Positions 48,101 through 54,482 of a stretch of DNA of 64,000 nt are shown one piece after another. Under the pieces are notes generated by a model that made no database searches, was not told where the DNA came from, and was given only the letters and a program-made list of their open reading frames with translations. Origin of the DNA: Candidatus Zixiibacteriota bacterium (GTDB lineage Bacteria > Zixibacteria > MSB-5A5 > GN15 > FEB-12); the NCBI GenBank assembly GCA_028289585.1, contig JANQPI010000042.1, forward strand, positions 124,001 through 188,000, in the 5' to 3' direction. Within the stretch, counting starts at the first letter, position 1, and each line of letters begins with the position of its first letter. The position numbers and the translations under genes are program-made.

Positions 48101-48111
48101 TGCGGATGCAC
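42184..48111 (-). CDS. sprA: SprA-like giant outer-membrane protein (type 9 secretion translocon family)
   Basis: The product is about 1975 residues. After a signal peptide ending near SEVSA, it carries long regions typical of SprA: a repeated N-terminal domain rich in beta-strands (LPKRFDKIFGEGGGQLRISG; DQSQSDIPLSNRIQLR), acidic calcium-like motifs near DIDGDGNLDTEDRDLNQ, and a C-terminal half of repeating barrel strands (FSENYTVRGDYDMSWRN, YSHQIFPTLKTSLVWS and others). In Bacteroidota SprA forms the 36-strand translocon pore of the type 9 secretion system. The start is uncertain: a GTG at 48111 or a TTG at 48141; neither has a strong ribosome site. No other secretion genes are in view, so the partners must lie elsewhere. 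Confidence 0.88.
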   Translation of the reverse strand: MHPHTVIRALLLGLLFLSGAAPSEVSAQIGWQGSLSYDSKFVTRYTEPLYDFSIAIGRTRTPSFDTDLRFEPEFLRADFETNSITFVTRLYNNLEQVPISVDANEYLDYRMQRKERQLWRQNFLNGLNQARQSGGGSGLSVGVQLPKRFDKIFGEGGGQLRISGFQRIEFSGSSTWTDGAESDLVQQSRFPTLNMDQRSRFEVTGTIGTKITVRVNQDSQSDIPLSNRIQLRYNGDEDDILKKIEAGNTNLSIPNTRFVGYSQSIQGLFGVKAEAQLGNLYLTAIASQEKGSSESSAVTPGGEENARYVRDYQYAEGRVFDLGFRRSATGLQQDLGRNDTIITIQFFEQERNSQDQIVAEVARFFVDPTDPTRFETDATPDSIAIREVFPSDDGIRRDVARNQHYVHFGTARRDLLGVYMEVARFDDNNNFLGIDTIGDISQQPYRLKMLRASDVEYNETHPTWPLMWRNVYDVPRNLRSEDLGLKIFVGVQGREDQATNLDYQINSSTGQSEGNYLEIFGLDQTQTSGARIPDGQLDDNLEIYNPIWGLLLFPSRFPFNSDTTFTDSLGNQTPELASIARNPFLYNGRPTEQRVVNSTQFYLQLTSRERTNTIRLGRANIIEGSERVTVNGETLTKDVDYSIQYDFGQVTLLSDRALDPNGDLRIEFEYAPFVSIARKTLFGARADYEWNKDVRFGSTVLYKSDKAQDRKPRVGQETASGLVTSFDGRATFQPAFLTSAIDALPLITTEAPSSVTIAGEFAQSRPNPNVDGVAYVDDFESAIEQVSLGSTRNDWRLSSLPLQVGAESRRSKMLWHNPPRISYQEVFDAERAAGEGSITLFRMIFRKAAFVTDTTDTNPPPPDAPRSDSWSGITYYLGANRLDEDRLQLFEMRVRGDRGVINFDFGRISDDIDGDGNLDTEDRDLNQAVSEEEDVGLDGLPDEEEPGYDPILNPDPNGDNWFNGAEGKCPLPDGTCPNQRFADNDPRFYEWLNGTEGNRVELGLALDNVDSEVPRRAGGFWNQTNTYRSFRVDLSTGEYEVPGSRNASDWKTIRIPVREIIEESFREGDPTWDNTTHVRVWIESAATDTIPDTIEVARWYFVQSNWTDSLLIDSTRVVNPNDSSSFVVASVSEEDNEFFTPPPGVEAYTDPTSNVTEAQRALALIYENLKPNDTGLATKTNPVAESYAGYRRLQLFVYGPEATVTDSVFFFFRVGRDSVNYYETSTFLEPGWASGNEIDFDFNEVTAIKDSALRALDNPNAELDVVSGKYRIFGRPNINEVLYFAAGVVNAGSNEISGEIWMDEMRVVDVRRDVGTAYRVEMNMRGADLFTFNASLENRDAFFRGISSATRAGSNNNLGSGQSNVSESYSLTFQAHKLLPKSFGATLPISAGYSRTESRPLVRTNSDIVLPEEIRELEKTTSETRRFSVSESFNKRTTNPLFTLFLNRQKLSLSYARSDRRSVTQPFSFSENYTVRGDYDMSWRNAPKVPIFFWLKPIPFLNKAAGSTLQLYPERWNWSGSLTRTVSINDDPQGNRRSSLNRNFNARMNYSHQIFPTLKTSLVWSTNNDLADDNLVNLSLSDFRLGEQLNYSQNFSGTYDPKLFGWFTTSFSYRANYRDDLDRSNGTRRSDLSRSWSVNGVINHQRFFARGQSWGIIETPKSVIRFLTNWVRPPSYKYEESYTNTVPGLTGRPSLAYRFGLRDETNVPIGISNSSRRASEGVSYEASSGFTLLGGISTDVRYRQQIDRNLIAVGGRDEDRNTSWPDLTISIRRFQTLPLIKPIVNKFIDIFTPRTSYSRSTRETEALETGIVTSRVVTVNQTPLLALTLKLFRNFSLSGSYGTTRTTDEKFSRTSGASTTETRSTGQRIAVSTRWQFSAPSGIQIPLLGRLRFQSRVTFEATIRYNADKSESSSAGNAFRTTRDQTDFQVQPIIQYEFSRQIKGGLSGLWQDTNNRQLDRKTHLRQLAIWTEIRF

Positions 48112-48172
48112 ACTACCTATTGTCGAACCGTTCTTACGCAAGCATTAGAAAACGGTCAATAAGCAGCCTCCG

Positions 48173-49123
48173 CTAAAACTTTCCTACCTGCTGGACTTCT
48201 TCCTGGAGTTCGATACCGAATGTAGCCTTAACCTTTGCTTTCATCAAGTCAGCTAAGCGTCGAATATCGGAGGAAGTTGCCGTCCCCGTGTTGACGATGA
48301 TATTGGCGTGTTTGTCGAACACTTTCGCCCCACCAACGACAAGATCTTTCGCCCCCGCCTCATCGAGCAGTTTGCCCGCCGGAAGCTTGCCATGGGGCTG
48401 TCGCTCGTCGGGGATGTTCTTGAAAAAACAGCCGGCCGAGCAACCGGTATTGGGATGCTTGGCGTCTCGGGTCGTCGTGATCTCGTCAATCTTGGCCTCC
48501 AACGCCTCCCGCTTCCCCGCCTCAAGCCGGAGACGCGCACTCACGATGACATCCTTACTCTCCTTCAGGTAGGAGTCTCGGTAGCCAAACCGGCAGTACT
48601 CGGGATCAACTGTCCGGACCGTCCCCTCGGGGGTGATGATTGTCACCGATTCCACGACCGACCCGATTTCACAGCCGAACGCGCCCGCATTACCGTAGAT
48701 AGCGCCTCCCACCGAACCCCAGATCCCGGCAAGAAATTCAATACCAGCCAACGAGTTACGAGCCGCAAACCGCACTAAGTCCATCAAATCCTCACCGGCT
48801 CCCACCTCGATGTGGGTGTCATCGGTGACTGTCAGTCCGCGAACATCGATCTTGATCACAATCCCGTCGAAGCCATCGTCCGACACGAGCAGATTCGAGC
48901 CGCCTCCGACCAGGAAGAACGGAATCTCCAGGCGCCGGGCGGTGGCTATCGCCGCGACGATCTCCTCGGCCGACGTGACGCGAAGGAACAGCCGGGCCGG
49001 GCCACCGGTCTTGTAGCTCGTCAGTGGTGCCAGCGGAGTATCGAACTCAAGCTGGTCCCCAAAGGCGGCCCGAGCGTCGTCGGGGCTCAGTCGATCGGCA
49101 GCGGTTGAAGATAGAGATGACAT
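48173..49123 (-). CDS. murB: UDP-N-acetylenolpyruvoylglucosamine reductase
   Basis: MurB reduces UDP-GlcNAc enolpyruvate to UDP-MurNAc with NADPH and FAD in peptidoglycan synthesis. The 316-residue form starts at the ATG at 49123 (a GTG 14 codons earlier is possible). The FAD domain shows GGGSNLLVSDDGF and GIWGSVGGAIYGNAGAFG; the catalytic segment reads GCSAGCFFKN, so the usual proton donor Ser is replaced by Cys as in several type II MurB proteins. The family-ending Glu-rich LQEEVQQVG is present. It directly precedes sprA (a gap of roughly 30-60 bases, depending on the sprA start). Confidence 0.93.
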   Translation of the reverse strand: MSSLSSTAADRLSPDDARAAFGDQLEFDTPLAPLTSYKTGGPARLFLRVTSAEEIVAAIATARRLEIPFFLVGGGSNLLVSDDGFDGIVIKIDVRGLTVTDDTHIEVGAGEDLMDLVRFAARNSLAGIEFLAGIWGSVGGAIYGNAGAFGCEIGSVVESVTIITPEGTVRTVDPEYCRFGYRDSYLKESKDVIVSARLRLEAGKREALEAKIDEITTTRDAKHPNTGCSAGCFFKNIPDERQPHGKLPAGKLLDEAGAKDLVVGGAKVFDKHANIIVNTGTATSSDIRRLADLMKAKVKATFGIELQEEVQQVGKF

Positions 49124-49242
49124 CAGTTCTGGTGCTCCATCTGGTGGGCTATATGCCAGCGCCACAGGCTCTTAGACAGAGCAAATGAAGCGCCGGAACG
49201 GCCACCGGTTATACGCTCAATCGGTCAGATTGTCCCGTCCGA

Positions 49243-49584
49243 TTAGTCCGTCTCCGTCCCCGGCTCGGGGTCCGAGTCGGGGGAAGTGGGCGGCTCCTGG
49301 GACTCCATTCCCTCCGAGGCGGGCTTATTCGATTCGTCGACGAAATTCATCCGCAGCTCGTAGAGGACATGCTCGAGCATCTTGGCCTCGTCCTCGGCCA
49401 GGTTGCCGTCGGTCTTCCGCCGAATCATGTCGAGGAGGTCAATTGACTGGCGGGCAGCATCGAGATTGCGCTCAACACTGTTCGTCAGTGGGTTCATAAC
49501 CTTACCCATCTGCTGCATCGCTGCCGCTTGCAACGATAAGACCAGTGAGTAGAAGAGCGGATCGGCTTGATTAGTCTCAGTCAT
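49243..49584 (-). CDS. DUF1844 family protein
   Basis: A short acidic protein of 113 residues with the DUF1844 pattern: DPLFYSLVLSLQAAAMQQMGKV near the start, then an amphipathic region (NLDAARQSIDLLDMIRRKT) and an acidic Pro/Ser/Glu-rich C-tail of about 30 residues. The chosen ATG at 49584 lies after the recG stop; a longer in-frame ORF runs 80 bases into recG and is rejected. DUF1844 genes are small and often lie among housekeeping genes. Function unknown. Confidence 0.75.
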   Translation of the reverse strand: MTETNQADPLFYSLVLSLQAAAMQQMGKVMNPLTNSVERNLDAARQSIDLLDMIRRKTDGNLAEDEAKMLEHVLYELRMNFVDESNKPASEGMESQEPPTSPDSDPEPGTETD

Positions 49585-49612
49585 TACGGTCACCCCGGTG
49601 GTCCGGTCAGGC

Positions 49613-51718
49613 CTACCCACCTCCGAGCGACAACTCGTGGTGGGCAACGTTCTCCTGCAAGTACGAAAGCACCGCCTGCCCTGCCGCGTCAAGATTGTTG
49701 GCGGGGAGCCCGTCGGCAGTCATCACTCGTCCTGCGACATTTCGAGCGGCCTCAAGCAGGTCACGATCGCGGGCAAGGTTGGCCATCGTCAGGGCCGGCG
49801 CTCCCGATTGCCGTCGGCCAAACAGTTCTCCCGGTCCCCGCAGTTCGAGATCGGCCTCGGCGATCTCGAAACCGTTGGTATGGTCAGCAAAGTAAGTCAG
49901 GCGCTGGCGCGCAACTTCGGAGAGGTCGCCGTAGGCCAACGCAATCACCAATCCCGGCTTACCGCCGCGACCAACCCGTCCACGGAGCTGATGTAACTGC
50001 GCCAATCCGAAGCGCTCGGCATGCTCAATGACAAGAATCGTTGCGTTCGGGTTATCGATGCCGACTTCGACAACGGTCGTCGCAAGAAGAACGTCGATCT
50101 CACCATCGCGAAACTGCCGCAACGTGGCATCCCGCTCCTCGGGGTCGACTTTGCCATGAACGAACGCCGTGTTGAGGTCACGGAACGCTCCGCGCGACAG
50201 TTCGATGTACGCCTCCTCGACCGACTGAAGTGGCAGATCTTCGGACTTTTCAATCGCCGGATAAATGATGTACGCCTGACCGCGGTCGCCGGCGGCCATC
50301 TCCTCCCGGACGTATGACATCACTTTGGCGCGGGCGTCCGACGTTCGCCAGACGGTCCGAATCGGTGCACGCCCCGGCGGGAGTTCATCGATCGTCGAGA
50401 GGTCGAGATCGCCATAAGCCGTCAGGGCGAGCGTGCGTGGGATCGGCGTCGCGGTCATCACCAGCAGATCCGGGTCGTTCCCCTTCGCGTGCAGTTTTCC
50501 CCGCTGTTCGACGCCGAAGCGATGCTGCTCGTCGATAATCACCAGACCGAGCTTGAAGAACTCGACCGAATCGTAGATGAGCGCGTGGGTCCCGATCAGA
50601 ATGTCGACATCCCCATTGGCGACCGCGAACGCGATCTCTTTCCGCGTTTTCGGCTTCAGCGAACCGCTGATCCAGGCGACGCGGGCTCCGGCAGCAGTGA
50701 GGGCTTCTGACCAATTGCGGAAGTGCTGGGCGGCGAGGATTTCGGTCGGCGCCATCAGGGCGGCCTGCAAGCCGTTTTCGGCAGCATAGAGCGCAGCAAG
50801 GATGGCCACGAGCGTTTTGCCCGATCCGACCTCGCCGTGAAGCAACCGGGTCATCGGCTGGGGTTTGTTGAGATCGGCGACGATCTCCGCCCACGTCCGC
50901 TGCTGGGCCGTGGTTGGCGAGAAGGGGAGCGCGTCAAGAAACGTCGCTATATGGTCCGCCGGTGGCTGGTAGCTGTGCGGTTTGGTTCGACCACGTTTCT
51001 CCCCGCGGTTCTTCATAACAAAATACTGCAACGCCAGCAGTTCATCGAAGGCGAGTCGCCGGCGGGCAGCCTCATGATCAGCTTTCGTGTCGGGATAGTG
51101 AATCTGGCGAATCGCCCGGTCGCGACTCATGAGTTGCAGCGATGGTACGTAGTCCGAAGCGAGGTAATCGGGAAGCGGATCGGCGAGGGATTCAAGAACA
51201 AACGCGCTAATGCGGCGCTGCTGACGTGATGTCAGTCCGAGTTTCGACAGCTCAGCTGTCTGGGGATAGACCGGGACAATCCGTCCGGCGTGAATCATCT
51301 GATCCTGTTCCGAGTCGAGCCGCTCCAATTCCGGATGAACGAGCTGGAAGCCGTTGTAGAAACCGACCGTGCCGGTCGCCGCGAGCAGGTCTCCCTTCTT
51401 GAAGCTCTTCTCCAGCCAGCGGAGTCCACGGAAGAAGACGAGCGTCACCGCCGCGGTTTGATCCTCGAGGATCAGCTCATACCGACGGCGCCGACCGCGC
51501 AGCATGCCATGCGCCTTAACCGTGCCGATAATCGTTGTCTCCTCCCCCACGGTCAGTTTGGCGATCGACGTAACGGTCGTGCGATCGAGATAGGCGCGCG
51601 GGAAACGCATCAGCATGTCCATAACCGTCACCAGACCGAGCCGCGCCAATCCCTCGGCTTTGCGCGGGCCAACGCCTTTGACGTATTGGAGCGGAGAATT
51701 GGGAGTGAGCGACGCCAT
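49613..51718 (-). CDS. recG: ATP-dependent DNA helicase RecG
   Basis: RecG rescues stalled forks by branch migration. The 701 residues have the N-terminal wedge (LTPNSPLQYVKGVGPRKAEGL, OB fold), the DEAH-like motor with Walker A LHGEVGSGKTLVAI, DEQHRFGVEQR, TATPIPRTLAL and the second helicase domain (ATTVVEVGIDNPNATIL, LRGRVGRGG). It begins a run down to DUF1844, murB, sprA, M28, selA, selB and the amidohydrolase. The upstream spacer divides it from the tRNA-Sec gene and holds an 8-bp inverted repeat. Confidence 0.96.
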   Translation of the reverse strand: MASLTPNSPLQYVKGVGPRKAEGLARLGLVTVMDMLMRFPRAYLDRTTVTSIAKLTVGEETTIIGTVKAHGMLRGRRRRYELILEDQTAAVTLVFFRGLRWLEKSFKKGDLLAATGTVGFYNGFQLVHPELERLDSEQDQMIHAGRIVPVYPQTAELSKLGLTSRQQRRISAFVLESLADPLPDYLASDYVPSLQLMSRDRAIRQIHYPDTKADHEAARRRLAFDELLALQYFVMKNRGEKRGRTKPHSYQPPADHIATFLDALPFSPTTAQQRTWAEIVADLNKPQPMTRLLHGEVGSGKTLVAILAALYAAENGLQAALMAPTEILAAQHFRNWSEALTAAGARVAWISGSLKPKTRKEIAFAVANGDVDILIGTHALIYDSVEFFKLGLVIIDEQHRFGVEQRGKLHAKGNDPDLLVMTATPIPRTLALTAYGDLDLSTIDELPPGRAPIRTVWRTSDARAKVMSYVREEMAAGDRGQAYIIYPAIEKSEDLPLQSVEEAYIELSRGAFRDLNTAFVHGKVDPEERDATLRQFRDGEIDVLLATTVVEVGIDNPNATILVIEHAERFGLAQLHQLRGRVGRGGKPGLVIALAYGDLSEVARQRLTYFADHTNGFEIAEADLELRGPGELFGRRQSGAPALTMANLARDRDLLEAARNVAGRVMTADGLPANNLDAAGQAVLSYLQENVAHHELSLGGG

Positions 51719-51757
51719 CGCCCTATCGTGTGTCCCTCACCCCTCCAACGCAATCTC

Positions 51758-51776
51758 AAAGGCGCATCGCGCCTTT
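51758..51776. repeat. 8-bp perfect inverted repeat between recG and tRNA-Sec
   Basis: AAAGGCGC and GCGCCTTT flank ATC, forming an 8-bp stem with a 3-base loop. It lies 40 bases upstream of recG and about 70 bases upstream of the tRNA-Sec promoter. It could be an operator or a hairpin in the recG leader; no T-run follows in either direction. Confidence 0.3.
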
Positions 51777-51843
51777 CTGGCGTAGTTCCTACTTGTCGGT
51801 ACAGTCCCTGTGACCCTGGCACTCGAAATCGAGAGGTGGGGGC

Positions 51844-51872
51844 TTTACACGGTAACGTTGGACGGGTAGGAT
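51844..51872 (+). promoter_or_regulatory. Sigma-70 promoter of tRNA-Sec
   Basis: TTTACA (51844-51849) and TAGGAT (51867-51872) are separated by exactly 17 bases, and the end of the -10 hexamer lies six bases before the first nucleotide of the tRNA, so transcription should start at or near the mature 5' end. The placement makes this one of the better promoters in the window. Confidence 0.65.
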
Positions 51873-51878
51873 AGGCGC

Positions 51879-51975
51879 GGAAGAGGATGTCGTCTGGTGG
51901 CGGCCACGGCCTTCAAAGCCGCTCGGGGGGTAGTCGCACTATCCCTGGTAGGTTCGATTCCTACCCCTTCCGCCA
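51879..51975 (+). tRNA. selC: tRNA-Sec (anticodon TCA), gene encodes CCA
   Basis: The 97-nt gene folds as tRNA-Sec. It has an 8-nt acceptor 5' strand (GGAAGAGG), a long D stem of six pairs (GTCGTC with GGCGGC) around TGGT, the loop CTTCAAA with anticodon TCA at 51913-51915, a variable arm of eight pairs (51927-51934 with 51938-51945, including one G-T), the T-loop TTCGATT, discriminator G and CCA. Between the T-loop and the discriminator there are only 12 bases, not the bacterial 13, so the acceptor and T helices are 8/4 or 7/5, and position A6 meets a C. It is flanked by its own promoter. With selA and selB in the same window, selenocysteine use is likely. Confidence 0.95.
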
Positions 51976-51998
51976 AATTGTACAACGTTGGGTGAATC

Positions 51999-52559
51999 GT
52001 GCGAATCGTACAGCCTGACGACAGCCGACTGATTATCGAACAGACTCCGGAGGGTCGGCGCCTGACACTGCCCCGAAAGACTCGCGTAATTGACAAGGCG
52101 TACTATTGCTTTGTTCTGGCAGGCTGGCTGGTAGTGGGAGTGTTCGTCGTTGGCTTCGTGATTGAGTCTGGCCTCGAGGAAGTGGATCTGATGTTCGTGG
52201 GCTTGTTTCTCTCCTTCTGGGCGATCATGGGAGTAGTCTTCCTTCTAAAAATCTCGTGGTCGATCACCGGCAAGGAAACAATCACCATCAGCGGTCAGCA
52301 GATCACCCGTCGACTACAGCTGAAAGGTCTTAGCTTCACGAGGAAATATGATCGATCCAAGATGACGGTGATCCACGTATCAACGTCGATTGGCTACTGG
52401 CTATGGTACTTCTGGGGCGATCCGACGGATTGGTTCACGGGTAGACAGATTGTGCTCGTCGAGATTGACTATCGTGACATAACGTTACGATGGGGCGTCA
52501 CAACCTGGGATGTTTCCGAGGCCGAGAGCATCCGCGACTTCCTACTGCAGAAGCCTTAG
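51999..52559 (+). CDS. Hypothetical membrane protein, possibly PH-like
   Basis: A 186-residue protein with a GTG start 24 bases after tRNA-Sec. Residues 35-60 and 66-84 are two membrane helices (CFVLAGWLVVGVFVVGFVI; FVGLFLSFWAIMGVVFLL). The remainder is a soluble beta-rich domain (ETITISGQQITRRLQL, IVLVEIDYRDITLRWG), reminiscent of bacterial PH-like domains attached to membrane anchors. It could be transcribed with the tRNA. Its stop overlaps the converging bshB1 stop by three bases. No family name can be assigned. Confidence 0.6.
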   Translation: MRIVQPDDSRLIIEQTPEGRRLTLPRKTRVIDKAYYCFVLAGWLVVGVFVVGFVIESGLEEVDLMFVGLFLSFWAIMGVVFLLKISWSITGKETITISGQQITRRLQLKGLSFTRKYDRSKMTVIHVSTSIGYWLWYFWGDPTDWFTGRQIVLVEIDYRDITLRWGVTTWDVSEAESIRDFLLQKP

Positions 52560-53359
52560 ATCGAACGACCAGGGATGGCCAGCGGATCGTCAAGACGCAG
52601 TATCTCCCGCACCGTATACGGCTCCGCATACGCTACTCCAATCCGATTCCCCAACTCATGTGACCGCGTATGCAGCAAATCGTAGATTGAAATCCCCGGG
52701 CTGAAGACACGATTCGTGTCCTCCCCCGTCACCGCCGTCTCAAGCTTATCGTAGAGTTCAGCCAGCATCTGACGTAACGACGTTGGCGCTTTGAACTGCG
52801 ATGCGTACGCCGCAATCGCATCGACCTGTGTCTGGAAAACATCGGAGATATCGACGAGGAATGAGAAATCGGTGTTACGGTAGTAACTCGCATACAGGAT
52901 GCGCCGGGGACGATGCGGTTCACCATCCAATGGCGCGGCTTTGAGACCCGCAATGAAGCAGGCGTCGTAACCAATCTGGTACGCGGCCGTGTGGTCGGGA
53001 TGACGCTGGGTCCAGTGCGGCAGGATCACAAGTTCCGGCGTGAGATCGCGAATCGTCTGCGCTACCGCCAATCGACTCTCCTGCGTGACCAGGAGTCCCG
53101 AATCGGGCATTGCCAGATTGCCGCGGTACGTCATCTTCATGATCTCCGACGCCGCTTTCGCCTCGGCCAGACGCGTCTCCGGCGTCCCTTGCGTCCCCAT
53201 CTCGCCACGCGTAAAATCGACCGCACCGATCGTGCGACCGGAGCGCTGCGCTTTGATCATGTAGCCACCGGACGTTATCTCGATGTCATCCGGATGCGCC
53301 GCGAGCGCCAGAATATCGCAATGGTCCGGCGTCCCGAGCACGTCGATGCGCTCAGCCAT
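52556..53359 (-). CDS. bshB1: Bacillithiol biosynthesis deacetylase BshB1
   Basis: It removes the acetyl group from N-acetylglucosaminyl-malate to give glucosaminyl-malate, the second step of bacillithiol synthesis. The 267 residues belong to the LmbE/PIG-L family: AHPDDIEITSGG has the zinc-binding His 22, Asp 24 and Asp 25, and the BshB1-like segments FTRGEMGTQGTPETR and NLAMPDSGL follow, with the third zinc ligand in HWTQRHPDHTAA. It overlaps bshA by eight bases. Confidence 0.92.
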   Translation of the reverse strand: MAERIDVLGTPDHCDILALAAHPDDIEITSGGYMIKAQRSGRTIGAVDFTRGEMGTQGTPETRLAEAKAASEIMKMTYRGNLAMPDSGLLVTQESRLAVAQTIRDLTPELVILPHWTQRHPDHTAAYQIGYDACFIAGLKAAPLDGEPHRPRRILYASYYRNTDFSFLVDISDVFQTQVDAIAAYASQFKAPTSLRQMLAELYDKLETAVTGEDTNRVFSPGISIYDLLHTRSHELGNRIGVAYAEPYTVREILRLDDPLAIPGRSI

Positions 53360-54482
53360 TCAGAATCTCCTCGTAGTACGACTCGTACTCGCCGACCAGA
53401 CGTTCCGTTGCGAAGCGTTGGTTCGCCCGGGAGACCGAGCGATCTTTGAACTGCTGGAGACGGACCGGATCGCGCAACAACCCGAGGCCCGATTCGGCCA
53501 TTTCACGCGTCTCCCCGACCGGATGCAGATAGCCGGTCTCTCCATGGGCGATCACTTCCGATAGTCCGGTACCGGACGTTCCGATAACCGGTACCCCACA
53601 CGCTTGCGCCTCAAGTGCGGCGAGACCGAACGATTCTTCCTCGGACGGGCACAAGAAGAGATCACAACAGGGCAGCACCGCTTCGACCTGTGACTGGTTG
53701 CCGAGGAAGATGACGCGGTCCTGAATTCCTCGCTTGACGATGTTCCGACGCGTCAGCGTCAGCTCCGGCCCCTCGCCAATGAGAATCAGCTTGGCGGGTT
53801 GCTGTTGCTGAATCCGGTCGAAAATGTCGACGACGTCGAGCGTCCGTTTGACGGGACGGAAGTTGGAGACATGAATGATAAGCGCTTCGGATTCGTCGGC
53901 AAACTCCGATCGCGTGCAGTCCGATGTCGACGGCTTGAAGCGGGTTGCATCGAAGAAGTTATGAACAACGCGCACCTCTTTGCTGACCCGGAAGACGTCG
54001 ACAGTCTCATCGGCCAGGTATTTCGATACGGCGGTCAGACCGTCCGAGGTATTGATTGAAAACCGTGTGATATCGTAAAACGACGGATCGGCACCGACCA
54101 ACGTGATATCGGTTCCATGCAGTGTTGTGATGATCTTCGGCACGCGGTCTCCGGTCGACCGAAGAATCTCGCGAGCCAGGTACGCCGAGGTCGCATGTGG
54201 TACGGCATAATGAACGTGAAGTAATTCAAGGTCAAACGACCGGACAACGTCCGCCATCTTCCCCGCCAGCGTCAGGGTGTACGGTGGCGCCTGCATAAGC
54301 GGATACGCTGTCGTCTGAACTCCGTGGTACTTGATGTTTGGTCGGTACCGATCAAGTCGAAACGGCAGGGCGTACGATACGAAGTGGATATCATGATCGC
54401 GTGCTGCGAGCTGCATCCCGAGCTCGGTCGCAACGATCCCGGAGCCCCCGGCTACCGGATAGCAGGTAATACCTATTCTCAT
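53352..54482 (-). CDS. bshA: N-acetyl-alpha-D-glucosaminyl L-malate synthase BshA
   Basis: A GT-B glycosyltransferase joining GlcNAc from UDP-GlcNAc to L-malate, the first step of bacillithiol synthesis. The 376 residues begin with MRIGITCYPVAGGSGIVATELG, typical of BshA, include HVHYAVPHATSAYLAR and end with the donor-binding EEESFGLAALEAQACGVPV. It lies between bshC and bshB1 with overlaps of 4 and 8 bases, so the three are one operon. Confidence 0.93.
   Translation of the reverse strand: MRIGITCYPVAGGSGIVATELGMQLAARDHDIHFVSYALPFRLDRYRPNIKYHGVQTTAYPLMQAPPYTLTLAGKMADVVRSFDLELLHVHYAVPHATSAYLAREILRSTGDRVPKIITTLHGTDITLVGADPSFYDITRFSINTSDGLTAVSKYLADETVDVFRVSKEVRVVHNFFDATRFKPSTSDCTRSEFADESEALIIHVSNFRPVKRTLDVVDIFDRIQQQQPAKLILIGEGPELTLTRRNIVKRGIQDRVIFLGNQSQVEAVLPCCDLFLCPSEEESFGLAALEAQACGVPVIGTSGTGLSEVIAHGETGYLHPVGETREMAESGLGLLRDPVRLQQFKDRSVSRANQRFATERLVGEYESYYEEILNG

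Noticed and set aside
36376-49584. A selenoprotein gene near selAB (in-frame TGA)
   Set aside because: All genes in the region read through without a premature TGA and none shows a Sec-type motif interrupted by UGA.
49243-49692. 149-residue version of the DUF1844 protein
   Set aside because: The extra N-terminal 36 residues overlap recG by about 80 bases, are Arg-rich and do not fit the family; the ATG at 49584 gives the usual length.
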